A stretch of 64,000 nt of DNA from Brienomyrus brachyistius (taxonomy: Eukaryota > Chordata > Actinopteri > Osteoglossiformes > Mormyridae). The first letter of the stretch is position 1, and every line of letters begins with the position of its first letter. The stretch is taken from the NCBI RefSeq assembly GCF_023856365.1, contig NC_064540.1:1983501-2047500 (forward strand). Direction: 5' to 3'. The position numbers and the translations under genes were made by a program. The notes beneath the pieces were generated by a model. It saw only the letters and a list, made by a program, of their open reading frames with translations, had not been told where the DNA came from and searched no databases. This document shows, piece after piece, positions 36,601 to 64,000 of the stretch.

Positions 36601-37237
36601 TGATTGACCGTGGGATTACTTAAGGGTGCAACTCTACCATGTTGTCGCTTTCTTTGACAACGTTCTCCGGAACCGGCGGGTTGTCATGGATGTCCAAGGA
36701 ATCCTTGTCGTCTAGTCTGAAACAAAGACACACGGCAGAGAATTCTGGGTGTGCTGGACACAGTAACGGATAGACCGGGGGAAGGTGATGCATGTGTGAT
36801 TTGGATGACGACACACGTTTCAGGTGTACCCAAAAATATGACAAAGATATAGCTTGATTTGTCAAAGTATCATTAACATGACCCAAGACGGAAGGACTCA
36901 AAATTTCTTGTTAGCAAAAGCAACACTTCAACTTGACAGGAGCTTGACTAAAGAGTAGACTGAATGTACACTATTAGTTACCAGTCAATGCCCAGATCTC
37001 CTAATTCTGCTGCAGTGGGATTAATGAGGAAACACTGCCCAGTTTTAACCCAATGGGAAATAGATGCGACCAACCAATGACTGACAAGACACAAAAGGGC
37101 AGGTCTTACATAAACTAAGGACTTTTTGATTCGTTTAGCAGCGGCAGGTAGGACACAGGCGGCCAGCAACTGCGACATCACAATGCAAAGACAAGCCCAC
37201 ATGCATGCAGTGGGACTCACTGGTCATACTGGGCCAT
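30546..37237 (-). CDS. stac3: SH3 and cysteine-rich domain protein 3, 12 coding exons, frame broken in SH3 region
   Basis: Twelve exons read MAQYDQLDDKDS..., an acidic hinge, a C1 domain, a Lys/Glu-rich linker and two SH3 domains, in the order of vertebrate STAC3 (about 330-360 residues). The C1 zinc ligands are all present: H-x12-C-x2-C-x13-C-x2-C-x4-H-x2-C-x7-C over residues 63-113. STAC3 is a triad adaptor that binds the CaV1.1 II-III loop through its SH3 domains and is needed for CaV1.1-RyR1 coupling in skeletal muscle. As sequenced the frame is lost three times: near the start of exon 9 (avoidable with another acceptor), inside exon 10 (one extra base, immediate stop) and inside exon 12 (one base short). 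Conserved residues resume after each break. Consensus error and a decaying copy are both possible. It could encode a working protein only if these are errors. Confidence 0.92.
30736..30873 (-). CDS. stac3: stac3 coding exon 11 (SH3-1 end, SH3-2 start)
   Basis: 138 nt, 46 codons, phase 0 to 0. It encodes [20 protein letters not shown], then [20 protein letters not shown], ending KDQ at donor CAG|GTGAGG. It is intact and highly conserved. Confidence 0.95.
31033..31085 (-). CDS. stac3: stac3 coding exon 10 (SH3-1, frameshifted)
   Basis: 53 nt. It reads PGDRITVL in the incoming frame, then conserved DDSNEEWWR only in the next frame, so one extra base lies at about 31060-31062 (CTTC before GAC). 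Uncorrected, the frame stops at TGA four codons after VL. The donor AGG|GTAAGA and exon 11 fit the shifted frame. Confidence 0.85.
31508..31610 (-). CDS. stac3: stac3 coding exon 9 (start of first SH3)
   Basis: It encodes [20 protein letters not shown], the RT-loop part of SH3-1, with donor CA|GTAAGT. Starting at the conserved acceptor TTTCAG (31610) the exon reads NKK first but is 103 nt, one base off the required phase; a run of four C at 31598-31601 is the likely site. An acceptor TTCTCCCAG inside the exon (start 31569) restores frame with loss of about 14 residues. Confidence 0.8.
31763..31812 (-). CDS. stac3: stac3 coding exon 8
   Basis: 50 nt, phase 1 to 0, acceptor CGTTTCAG, donor AAG|GTACGG. 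It encodes [17 protein letters not shown], the charged linker before the first SH3 domain. Confidence 0.88.
31969..32035 (-). CDS. stac3: stac3 coding exon 7 (poly-Met/poly-Glu)
   Basis: 67 nt, phase 0 to 1, acceptor CTGCAG, donor G|GTGAGT. It begins with six ATG codons, then [16 protein letters not shown]. The (ATG)6 run lies directly at the splice site. Confidence 0.85.
33438..33535 (-). CDS. stac3: stac3 coding exon 6
   Basis: 98 nt, phase 1 to 0. It encodes [20 protein letters not shown] then [13 protein letters not shown], highly conserved in STAC3. The acceptor is CCTGGCCAG; a second AG (GCGCAG) five bases inside would break the phase and is rejected. Confidence 0.92.
33842..33923 (-). 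CDS. stac3: stac3 coding exon 5
   Basis: 82 nt, phase 0 to 1, acceptor CCCTCCAG, donor T|GTGAGC. It encodes [20 protein letters not shown] then [20 protein letters not shown] follows the C1 domain in STAC proteins. Confidence 0.9.
34296..34362 (+). repeat. LINE-tail-like fragment ending in (GATG)n
   Basis: CACTGGATAAGCAGTTATGG AAGATGGATGG followed by GATG repeats, the usual 3' end of a common fish retroposon family. It lies in stac3 intron 4 (between exons 4 and 5). Confidence 0.55.
34489..34586 (-). CDS. stac3: stac3 coding exon 4 (second half of C1)
   Basis: 98 nt, phase 1 to 0, acceptor TGCCCTTCAG, donor ATC|GTGAGC. It encodes [20 protein letters not shown] and [13 protein letters not shown], completing the C1 zinc ligands. 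Confidence 0.96.
34979..35135 (-). CDS. stac3: stac3 coding exon 3 (acidic hinge and first half of C1)
   Basis: 157 nt, phase 0 to 1. It encodes [20 protein letters not shown] and then [20 protein letters not shown]. The His and first two Cys ligands of the C1 zinc finger lie here. The donor is C|GTGAGT. Confidence 0.96.
35442..35469 (+). repeat. (ACCCA)n microsatellite
   Basis: About five units of ACCCA in the stac3 intron between exons 2 and 3. Confidence 0.9.
36638..36716 (-). CDS. stac3: stac3 coding exon 2
   Basis: 79 nt, phase 2 to 0, acceptor TTTCAG, donor ATG|GTAGAG. It encodes [20 protein letters not shown] then KESDNM, an acidic N-terminal segment of the fish type. Confidence 0.9.
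37221..37237 (-). CDS. stac3: stac3 coding exon 1 (start codon)
   Basis: 17 nt encoding MAQYD plus two bases of Gln, then donor CA|GTGAGT. Joined to exon 2 it reads [20 protein letters not shown], a start I recall from zebrafish Stac3 and could not check here. It is too short to detect as an open frame. Confidence 0.85.
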
Positions 37238-38608
37238 GTTGAGATGAAGGTCAGACTGCTTGCGTGCAGCTTAGGTCAGCGCGGGGGGGGGGGGGGGGGG
37301 GGAGGGGGGGTGAATCTGTGGAGATAATGGCTTTAATGTTCGTGCACTAACACCTCCCACTATTACACATTCAACACAATATCAGATTTTGCTCTTGTAA
37401 TTACTAGCAGAGGTAATTACTAGCGTTGCATTCTCACTGTTCAAAGCCAATGTTTGATTGTTTTCTGTACCAAAATAAACTAATAAAACCCTCTCTTAGA
37501 ATAAATATATACCAGATATATATTAGATGCGCACAATAGTGTGGAAACTGGATGATGCTGAACACCGATTTGACTCTTAAGACGCTCGGTGAAAGCAAAC
37601 AGATGAGAAATACAATCCTCTCGGGGTTAAAAAGGAGCACAGCTAGAATAGCAGTGAGGAGCCACACCGACCGACTCGCTCAGGCTTCATCTGCAGGCAG
37701 CCTCAGCTACGTCAGAGATACTCAAACATCTCCGCTACCCTCATGACAGAATGAGAAAGTTTCAGATCTTTTCAAAAACCAACGGAAAAGCGGCAAGCTC
37801 AATACACTCGCATCTAAAATACGTAGATGGGCCATACATAGAGAGACTGCCCGCTCTCACAATAACCTAAGTGACCAGAGCATTCACTTCCCCCAGAATT
37901 CCCTCCTTACCAGTTGGATCGCTGCCTTGCGGGAGTGGTCCACACAATCTGAAGACGCGCAGTTGGACAGCACGCGGATTTACAGATTGTTTTCCTCGGT
38001 TTGGTGCTTTAGGCACTGAGCTGTCCGGAAAGAGTTCTGACAGGTGGAAGCAGTGAGGGCAGCATGTCCCCAACACTCCTGGGCTGTTTGTGTGTCAGAG
38101 TGACAGCTAGGGACAGCTGTCCCCTCGGCCCCTACCCCAACCAAGCAGAGCTGACGAGGAGAAATCAGAGACCACCTCCCCCCAACCCCAATACAGAGAC
38201 CCCACCCCATCTAGCCAATCCCAGGCAGACACACATCTCCATAACCGGCATCGTTTATGCCATCATCGCCTACATCGTAGGAAAAACCAAACCATCTGAA
38301 ACTGATGCCAAAAGACGGCATTGCTCAGGCCTTCAGTGATGAGCCGACTGGCAGCGAAAATGGTGCTAGCAAGTAGGATTATAATCACGTGGAGTGTAGA
38401 GGGGAGATTCCAAACTGCACACATACACTTCAAGTTGAAAGCTCCATCCTTCAGGAGATCTGTAATCACCTTCACGTGGTCCTCCTGTGACTGAGAGCCA
38501 CAGTTCATGAAGACGTGAGGGATAGTGGGATCCGCCAACCCGAAGAGGCGTATCACTCGCACAGGCGCACAGCAGAAACACACAGCAGGCTGGTTTTTAA
38601 CCTCATCA

Positions 38609-38614
38609 TTTATA
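38609..38614 (-). promoter_or_regulatory. Possible r3hdm2 poly(A) signal (TATAAA variant)
   Basis: TATAAA on the minus strand, about 855 nt after the r3hdm2 stop, followed after some 35 nt by a GT-rich stretch (CTGTGTGTTTCTGCTGTG). No canonical AATAAA was seen between the stop and the stac3 start, so this is the best candidate for the 3' end. Weak evidence. Confidence 0.28.
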
Positions 38615-38634
38615 TTTTTAAAAACAAACAAAAC

Positions 38635-38814
38635 AGATTAAATAAAATTTACAGTAGACATATGCAATCATTGTGCACTTTTTAAATAACTTTTGATACG
38701 TTCTGCACAGCTGTCAACAAAAAACGCAAACACAATGGGGGGGGGGGGGGGTAAGTGATGGAGAGAAAGGGAGGAGGGGCAAAGGGGGCTGAAAAATCAG
38801 GGAGAAAAGGGGGC
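38635..38814. repeat. 180-bp duplicated block, copy 1 (r3hdm2 3' flank)
   Basis: Nearly identical in the same orientation to 43100-43279. Shared blocks include ACAGTAGACATATGCAATCA, TTGTGCACTTTTT and AGAGAAAGGGAGGAGGGGCA. The copies differ by scattered substitutions and by G-run length. Confidence 0.92.
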
Positions 38815-38978
38815 ATTAATGGGGGGGGGGGGGTCACTGAATATATAGATTTCTTTAAATCCTTACATCACTTATATAAATATTGAACCAAGAATAATTA
38901 ACAAAAACATTTGAAGGGAGAAAAAAAAAACTGCGCAATACAGAAACACACAACAGCAGTAAGGCCAACAGAAAGCGA

Positions 38979-39029
38979 GAGAGAGAGAGAGAGAGAGGGA
39001 GCAAGGGAGAGAGAGAGAGAGAGAGAGAG
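38979..39029 (+). repeat. (GA)n microsatellite
   Basis: Two GAGAGA runs separated by GGGAGCAAGG, in the presumed r3hdm2 3' UTR. Confidence 0.9.
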
Positions 39030-39468
39030 GAAGAATCTGTGCGTATGAAAGACTAAAAGTATTTGACAGATTGTAAGAGTTGGGGGGGGGAGAGAGAGAG
39101 CCAGAAAGGGGACATGACTGAAAGTACGGAGTAGAGGAGAGGAGAGAGCAGAAGGTAGGAGCAGTCAAAAGGAGCAACTGAGGCTGCTGATCCAGTGTCC
39201 TCCAGTGTGCTACGCAACCGCGTGGCGTGTGTGCGTGCGTGTGTGTGCGCGTGTGCATGTACACCGCAACAATGACACACGTGATCACGTGCGTTGTGTG
39301 CTTCTGGTATAAACAAAAAAAAATTAAATTAAAAACAAAAACCAAAAACAACCCTGTGCTACTGGAGAGCGGACAGAAGTACGCCCTCCCCTTCGGTTAG
39401 GATGCTCCGCCCCCACGCACACGCACGCACGCACGGATGCCCCCTCCCCTGCTCTCTCCTGCTCCCCC

Positions 39469-58063
<18,595 letters not shown>

Positions 58064-58624
58064 CTTTCACGTGGGGAGGGAGAGGAGAGGGGAGAGGGGC
58101 AGGGGGAGGGGGGGGGGGGGATTGGTGGGTGGCTGAATCCGAGACCCCAAAGGAAGCGGCTGTGGAGGGAATGAGGAGGGGCACAGGTTGGCAAAGTGGC
58201 GGTCAAAAAGGAGAGCAAGTCCCCTACACGATTCTCCATATTGACCTGAAAACGCGAAAGGGATTTTGCTGGAGTCTGTGCCAGGTAACAGTGCATTGTT
58301 AGCGTGTCACACCTAGGATTCCACACCCAAAAAACCCACGCACTGGAACAATGAGCAAAACCACCCGCAAAGCCAAGGAGGACGGACAGGTGTACCTGCA
58401 GGGGAAATCAGCTGCGCTCTGTTGGTCCCCTGTATGCAGTGGGAACAGAGGGAAATCCTACAGTGGAAGATCGAGTTGGGCCACAGGAAGAGGGCATTCC
58501 ATAGCAAGTAAAAGAGCAGGGAGGGGAGGGAGGGAGGGGCAGGAGTTCAGCAGGGGGGGTGAAGGGGAAAAAATATATATAAAAATAAAAAAAAACAAAA
58601 AAAAAAAAACAAAAAAAAGCTCAC

Positions 58625-58660
58625 TCCTCCGACATTGTTCAGGACGTCATGGTAGAGCTC
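58625..58660 (-). other. Candidate upstream (5' UTR) exon of r3hdm2
   Basis: 36 nt between a strong acceptor (TTCCTTCTGTCCTTCACAG) and a strong donor (GTGAGC), about 560 bp upstream of the r3hdm2 start codon on the same strand. It is open in one frame (reading ELYHDVLNNVGG) and holds two short upstream ATGs. It may be a 5' UTR exon or an alternative coding exon. I do not recognise the peptide. Confidence 0.35.
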
Positions 58661-58714
58661 CTGTGAAGGACAGAAGGAAAAGGGATGTCACATGACGGCA
58701 CGGGCGTGACTGCG

Positions 58715-58786
58715 AGCATGGGCGTCACTGGGAGCATGGGCGTCACTGGGAGCATGGGCGTCACTGGGAGCATGGGCGTCACTGGG
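58715..58786 (+). repeat. 18-bp tandem repeat, 4 units
   Basis: AGCATGGGCGTCACTGGG four times in perfect tandem. Confidence 0.93.
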
Positions 58787-59067
58787 CAACACAGACGACG
58801 CAGTGCAATGAGCAATTAAAGAAACGGCAGATTAAGAAACCCAAAAGGCGTCGCTTTCAGTGGCAGTTCAACAGGCACCAACTCCTACAGGAACACTACC
58901 CCCCCCACCCCACTGCTCCCTGTCTGGAAACCACGAAACCCAATTATTCACCATGCGTCATCATTATCGACACTGGCCCAAGCAAACATGATAGGCGGCT
59001 CAAATGCACCTTCAGAGCAGATGTACCAGTGCCAAAGAAGGGATGGAAACAAGAAAATAAGAAAATA

Positions 59068-59105
<38 letters not shown>
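59068..59105 (+). repeat. (CA)n microsatellite
   Basis: About 18 CA units upstream of r3hdm2. Confidence 0.95.
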
Positions 59106-59106
<1 letters not shown>

Positions 59107-62100
59107 AAGACAGCTCTCCATCTGTCACACACACTGCTCAGTGGACAGCACCATAATTCTACTGCCGCATCGGATCACCTCCAGAAAACTAGATCACCTC
59201 CAAAACATCCGGCTGCAGACACGCACGCAGACACGCACAGGAACAAATTCACAAACACGAGAAAATCCATTCCTATAATTGCAGTGGTGATGGAATCAGC
59301 GAGTTCAACCCCTCCCATCCCCTCCCCCAATAATGATGAGGGTAGGGCAACACCATGGGGGGAGGGGGATGTCAGTAAGTGTGGCGCAGGAGAGAGACCG
59401 GGATTCCCACAGCAGGGAACACCCCTGCAAGGAGACAGAGGGGACGTCATCCACTGCACTCAGCATCAATGACCAGGACACCCACACAGCAAGCGCGGCA
59501 CACATGCGGGTCCACAGGCTCGGCGTTTCACAGAGACGCTCACAACACACACGCACACTGCTGAACGTCGCCTCTAATTATCGCAGATGCGGGTTCAAGC
59601 TGGTCCGAGCTTTTTCTGCAGGCGGCAGGCAGCGCTTGGTGGGTCTGCTCAGCGCAGAGGCTGAATGAGCGAACCAGGCACTCATGAATGAACGCGCACC
59701 ATCCCAGAGTGAAGCCTTTTCCTTCATTCTCGCCCTGTACTCCTCCTCCTCCTTCCCCCCCCGTTCTCCTTCCTCCCCATTTCACAGGCACACTGGGTTG
59801 CCAGGGAGACCGTGACGTCATTCTCAGCTGCTGCCATTTGCGTCTAGAGAGAGGTGGGGGTGGTTTGGGGTTGGAGGGGGGGGGGGGGTGTGTGGAGAAC
59901 AGCAATATTATTAAAAATAAATATGTGGACTGCAGACAGCTGAACAGAAAAGGACATGAGAGAGATGCAGAGACCGGAGAGAGATGAAAAGCTCACATCC
60001 TCACACAAAACACCCATGTCATCCATTCTGGTGCCATGTCTTCCCATCAGCTGGTACCAGATGTACCAGCCCTATTCCATACCAGTGAATTTATCCATTT
60101 ACTATATTTTCTGCTCCTGACAAGCCATGAAAAGAGTTCTTAACTTGGTCCATTATAAGAAATTATAAAGGTGATTATAGCAGTAATGAGGGGGGGGGGT
60201 GTTTTGGATTTGGTATTGGGGCAGGTCAGGATTCCCTTATCTGACATTCCACCCGAATTCTGTTATCCTCCCAAACACTGCGGCAGATTTAAGTGGCTGG
60301 AGTGCAGGATCCCAAAGGGATCGAACCTTCTGTACCATTAAACAAAACCAAAACACCTAGCAATAAGCTAGTGAAGTTTATTACTTATTTAAAACCTGTT
60401 GGGTAGCGAAGGCACAGCAGCCACGGATATCTGGGTATTACGGCAGCCCTGACTGCAGAGACGGACCGGTAATGCAGCAGCGCTGAATGAGAGGTGACAG
60501 ATTCCATTCTGTGAATGAAGTGCCGACTCGCTGCAGAGACCGCTGATGCGTTCTGACCTACTTCAGCTTCCTCATGAGCTCCTGCATTACCCACACCGCA
60601 ATTGTCCATTTTAATTTCTGTCATTGAAGGGGGGGAGGCAAAAAGCAAGCAGGCACGCAAGCAAGGGGAGGAAGACAGGGACATTGTGGGAGGGGGATTT
60701 GTTCTAATGCTTTTCTGTTACTCTTCAGTCCTGCATTTCTTTTTGTCTTCCTGCCAATAAAGCTCATTTTGAATTTGAATGAGAGAGAGCGAGAAGGAAA
60801 GAGAGAGAGAGAGAGAAGGAGAGAGAGTGCGTGAATGGGTCAGAATATGTGATGGGAAGGGCATCAGCAACCAACGCTGAGGATTCCCCTCACCCAGCAG
60901 CCAGCGAGTACACACACATCTGCGAACACAGAACATGCAAAGAGCATGGCGGCGACAGAGGCGATGAGCAACACTGACACAGCCATCATGAGGTAGGGGG
61001 AAATGAATGAATGAAACAGGGATGGTGGAGGGGACAGGGGAAAAAAAAGGAAATTTAAAAAGGAGAATGGTGGGGCGGGGGTGAGAAAATGAGGCAATGA
61101 GTCAGAGCCCATCCCACAGGACTGAGGGGGCTGTAGGAAAGAGGACGCCACGAGCGGGACTGACAGGAAGCAAAGGGTGGGGGCTAAGATGGTGACATAA
61201 GGAGATCAACGTGGGTACTAGGCATGTCGGAGATTCACGCCAAAATAAAATTAATAAATGATGAAGGTCACGAGAGACACTATATGAAGCACATGGAGAG
61301 TCAATAGAGTGATCACCTCAACTGCACGCAACGGCTGTTAACCGCCATTAATAATTGATGGTGGCAAAGAAAAGTAGGGGGGACCCCCCACATTGCATTC
61401 ATTATGGGTTAGAGAGGGAGTGCAGGTGTGAGGGTAGGTGTGGCCCAAATAGAACCACCAAACGGACCGGAGTCTCCCCATCTCACGGAAACGGAGCCGC
61501 CCATCCCCACGACGCAGGCTCTTGGACGAGCGCGTCCGCCACCTCCTGTCGCTTTGCTGGTTAGTCACAGGACTCGTTGTTCAAGTTCTGGCTGAAGTTA
61601 ATTAACACGCCAGGGACTTCAAACAACTCCCAGTGGCTTCACTCTCCCCCTGCACCCCCCATGCTTGCCTGACGAGTTTCCCTCCTGATCCATGCCAGGC
61701 TCAGCTTGACTGGAGGTCGGAGTGAATCCTTGCAGTTTTTATCATCGGCACTGGCAGTGTGCATGTGGATTGGCCACGGTGTGGCACACTGACATCCCGC
61801 TCATTCTAAGGCCAGTGAGCCATTGCTTTTGGGTGCGTCTCCCCCCCGGCAAGGCAACATGCAGTTGACGCTGCGGCCTCTCTCTGCCACTGCGGCACGA
61901 CGCTCTCGAGACTGCACACTGAAATTTGCTGCGATACAAAGTTTGTGTGGTCTGGAAATAGAGTGATGCTAATGCGCTTCAGGATGCTAACCCGGCTGCG
62001 GCACTCTGAAACGTGTGGGCGCCACGAGCTGCACAGCACTCATTAAAAGCCTTGTGAAACCTCCCCACTTACTGTTTAAGGTGGGAGGGAAGCAGTGAGA

Positions 62101-64000
62101 AAGAGCTGGAGAAAGCAGGAGAAATATTCTCAATGATGAAATAGTCATCATCGCACTGCTATTGGCCAAGTCCTCTGCCAATGGGAGGACCAGCTCCATG
62201 GCAACAGGCTCTGTCACCAAGAGAAAAACCAGAGATCTCCCCTAATACCCATATTCCTTTCCACTCCCCCAACTCACCCACACCCACCCCCAACCCCAAA
62301 CACCCACCACCCCTAAATCTGGCTCCATGCATCAGAACAAACACAGCTTAAACCTTTACACACATTATAAAAAATACATATTGACACAGTACCACCCATG
62401 TTGCCATCTTCCATCTGCACACTTAGCCCTGATTCCCCTCCCCCCCCCCAATGGGCTGAGTGCAATGGGTCACTTACCACTGAACTCTCTGCTGGACTAA
62501 TGCCTCAGAACCAACCACAGTCAGTCCGTGCCCCTGCAGGCTGAGCATGCATACAGCTTCCCTGCCCCAGGCTTCAAAGCAGCACCCCTCCCATACCCAA
62601 AAGTAAAATTATGGGCGTGTTTATGTGATCCCGCCTCACACAGCAGCAGGCGCGCTCAGTTACAGCCACACACACACACACACCCGCGCGCACGCACGCA
62701 CACACACAGATCCACACAGATGGTACTTGATCACTCCAGCACAAAGGGCACAGAGCAGAACCAGGGAGGGAAGGACAAAAAAAGAAAATGAAGACTGCAG
62801 CTAAGAACTGGGAGCAGTTAGGGGAAGTGGGGGAGGAGGAGAGGGAACCCAGTGACGAAGGCCTTTCGCAGCCAAGCCAGCATTAATGAGTAACGTCCAT
62901 CCTCTGCAGGGCTTTCCTGGAACACTGATCCGCACACTCCTGCCCACAGAGCCAGGGCCGGAGCACGATGCATGCTGGGAGATGCTCGCGCCCAGGGCCA
63001 CCTCACTCCTGTAGAAACCTCCATGGCGTCACAAGCTGCTATATCCACGCCCACCACCCACCCACCCATCCCAACACTGTGAGGTGGGGGGGGACGCTTC
63101 AGCCAATCAGGTTTATTTAAAAACGGCAAGTTCAGCCAAAGCGTGGTGGAGTGGATTTTCCAGGGGGAATCAAAGAACAACAAAACAGCTGATGAAGCCA
63201 TTTTACCGTGACCATGGGTGTGATTTTGCTATAGAACAAACAGAAAACCACAGGCAGAACCCAACTCAAAGGCTACAGCCCCCCAGGAAGCATCATACTC
63301 CCTCTGGAACCAGGTTTAGGGGAAAATCGCAGTCAAGTTCTCTATTAGGGATGGAGTGCCTTCTGATTTTACAGACCATAAAAACACCACACTTCTGCAA
63401 AGTTGAATATATACACTATGGCATATACAATGTACATTTAGTTAAAATATTAAGAAAAGAAAACACAAATTACACACATAAAATACAAATATGAACACGC
63501 GGATGTGCAGGCTATTGAGAATTTTGGAACATTGCAGGCTAGACCATGTTGGCGCTTTTCACCGTGCATGTAATGCAATATGCCTGAAGCACGGCTGTGG
63601 GGGGGGCAGAGTGACGTTGGCAAGGATTTTTCAGGTCACGGATTCAGCGCCCCTTGAGCAGCCGTACCCAAGGCCAGCGGACCTCTGTGACTTGGCTGCA
63701 GGGGATACGCGGGTTGCATGGCTCACTGACTGCTTTAATACAACCAGTCTCCATCCGTTCGCACTCCCCCCCCCCTGCCCCCGCCCAAAGGAAAAAGCGC
63801 AGTCACGCAACACTGACCTTTGCTCTGTTCAAACTGGTCAGATGGAGCTGCTCAGATTCACATCACGTGACTCAAACAGAGGATCCAAAAATGATTGTAG
63901 ACAATTGAAGGGAGATGAGAGGTGGGAAGGAGAGACACAAATCTCTGAACTATTAAAAGAAGGACATCAGCTTCGCAAAGGATTTAAATTCTATATCATC

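Larger units (their letters stand above)
37238..39468. other. Intergenic interval r3hdm2 to stac3
   Basis: 2.2 kb between the r3hdm2 stop and the stac3 start, so it must hold the r3hdm2 3' UTR and the stac3 promoter. It contains a (GA)n run near 38979-39028, G homopolymers at about 37285-37303, 38738-38752 and 38821-38832, and one copy of a 180-bp duplicated block (38635-38814). An AT-rich stretch at about 37500-37530 could hold TATA- or MEF2-like sites, but no clear core promoter was resolved. No coding exon was recognised. Confidence 0.5.
58064..64000. other. Upstream flank or first intron of r3hdm2
   Basis: 5.9 kb with no second gene recognised. It holds the candidate exon at 58625-58660, an A-rich tract (58568-58618), a (CA)n tract (59068-59105), a (GA)n tract (60779-60828), CA-rich sequence (62665-62708) and many G homopolymers. 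In other vertebrates R3HDM2 has long 5' introns, so this is probably intron 1; no CpG-island promoter was evident. Confidence 0.45.

Overview
The window is vertebrate nuclear DNA, most likely from a ray-finned fish. This rests on two split genes whose deduced proteins read like fish orthologues, and on Tc1/mariner, hAT and tRNA-SINE relics with abundant mini- and microsatellites. I cannot place the species more closely.

Only two genes can be reconstructed with confidence, both on the minus strand and in tandem. R3HDM2 (R3H and SUZ domain protein) has 24 coding exons from 58063 down to a stop at 39469. They join without any frame break into 3120 nt (1039 residues). STAC3 (C1 and tandem SH3 adaptor of skeletal-muscle excitation-contraction coupling) has 12 coding exons from 37237 down to 30546. 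The R3HDM2-STAC3 order and orientation match the human 12q13.3 block. The STAC3 frame is broken three times within its SH3 region as the sequence stands, which is the most striking contrast in the window.

Layout. 1-22.3 kb is gene-poor. It holds degenerate interspersed repeats, two Tc1-type relics (9219-9735 and 14691-15819), a 253-bp hAT-type MITE with a perfect 8-bp target duplication (7951-8203), a near-perfect 32-bp inverted repeat (13728-13816) and two tRNA-SINE-like copies. 22.3-29.4 kb holds one unassigned exon-like hydrophobic segment (22347-22429) and two minisatellites (27-bp and 22-bp units). 29.4-37.3 kb is STAC3, with a probable poly(A) signal at 29412. 37.3-39.5 kb holds the presumed STAC3 promoter and the R3HDM2 3' UTR. 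39.5-58.1 kb is R3HDM2, with repeats in its introns; several of its splice acceptors use CT microsatellites as pyrimidine tracts. 58.1-64 kb is upstream R3HDM2 sequence, probably first-intron, with one candidate 5' UTR exon.

The two genes are neighbours but have unrelated jobs: R3HDM2 is a putative RNA- or nucleotide-binding cytoplasmic protein, and STAC3 couples CaV1.1 to RyR1 in muscle. I found no wholly new biological system. The items most worth a second look are the STAC3 frame lesions, the orphan exon, the 180-bp duplication between the R3HDM2 3' end and an intron, the intact-looking MITE and the hairpin.
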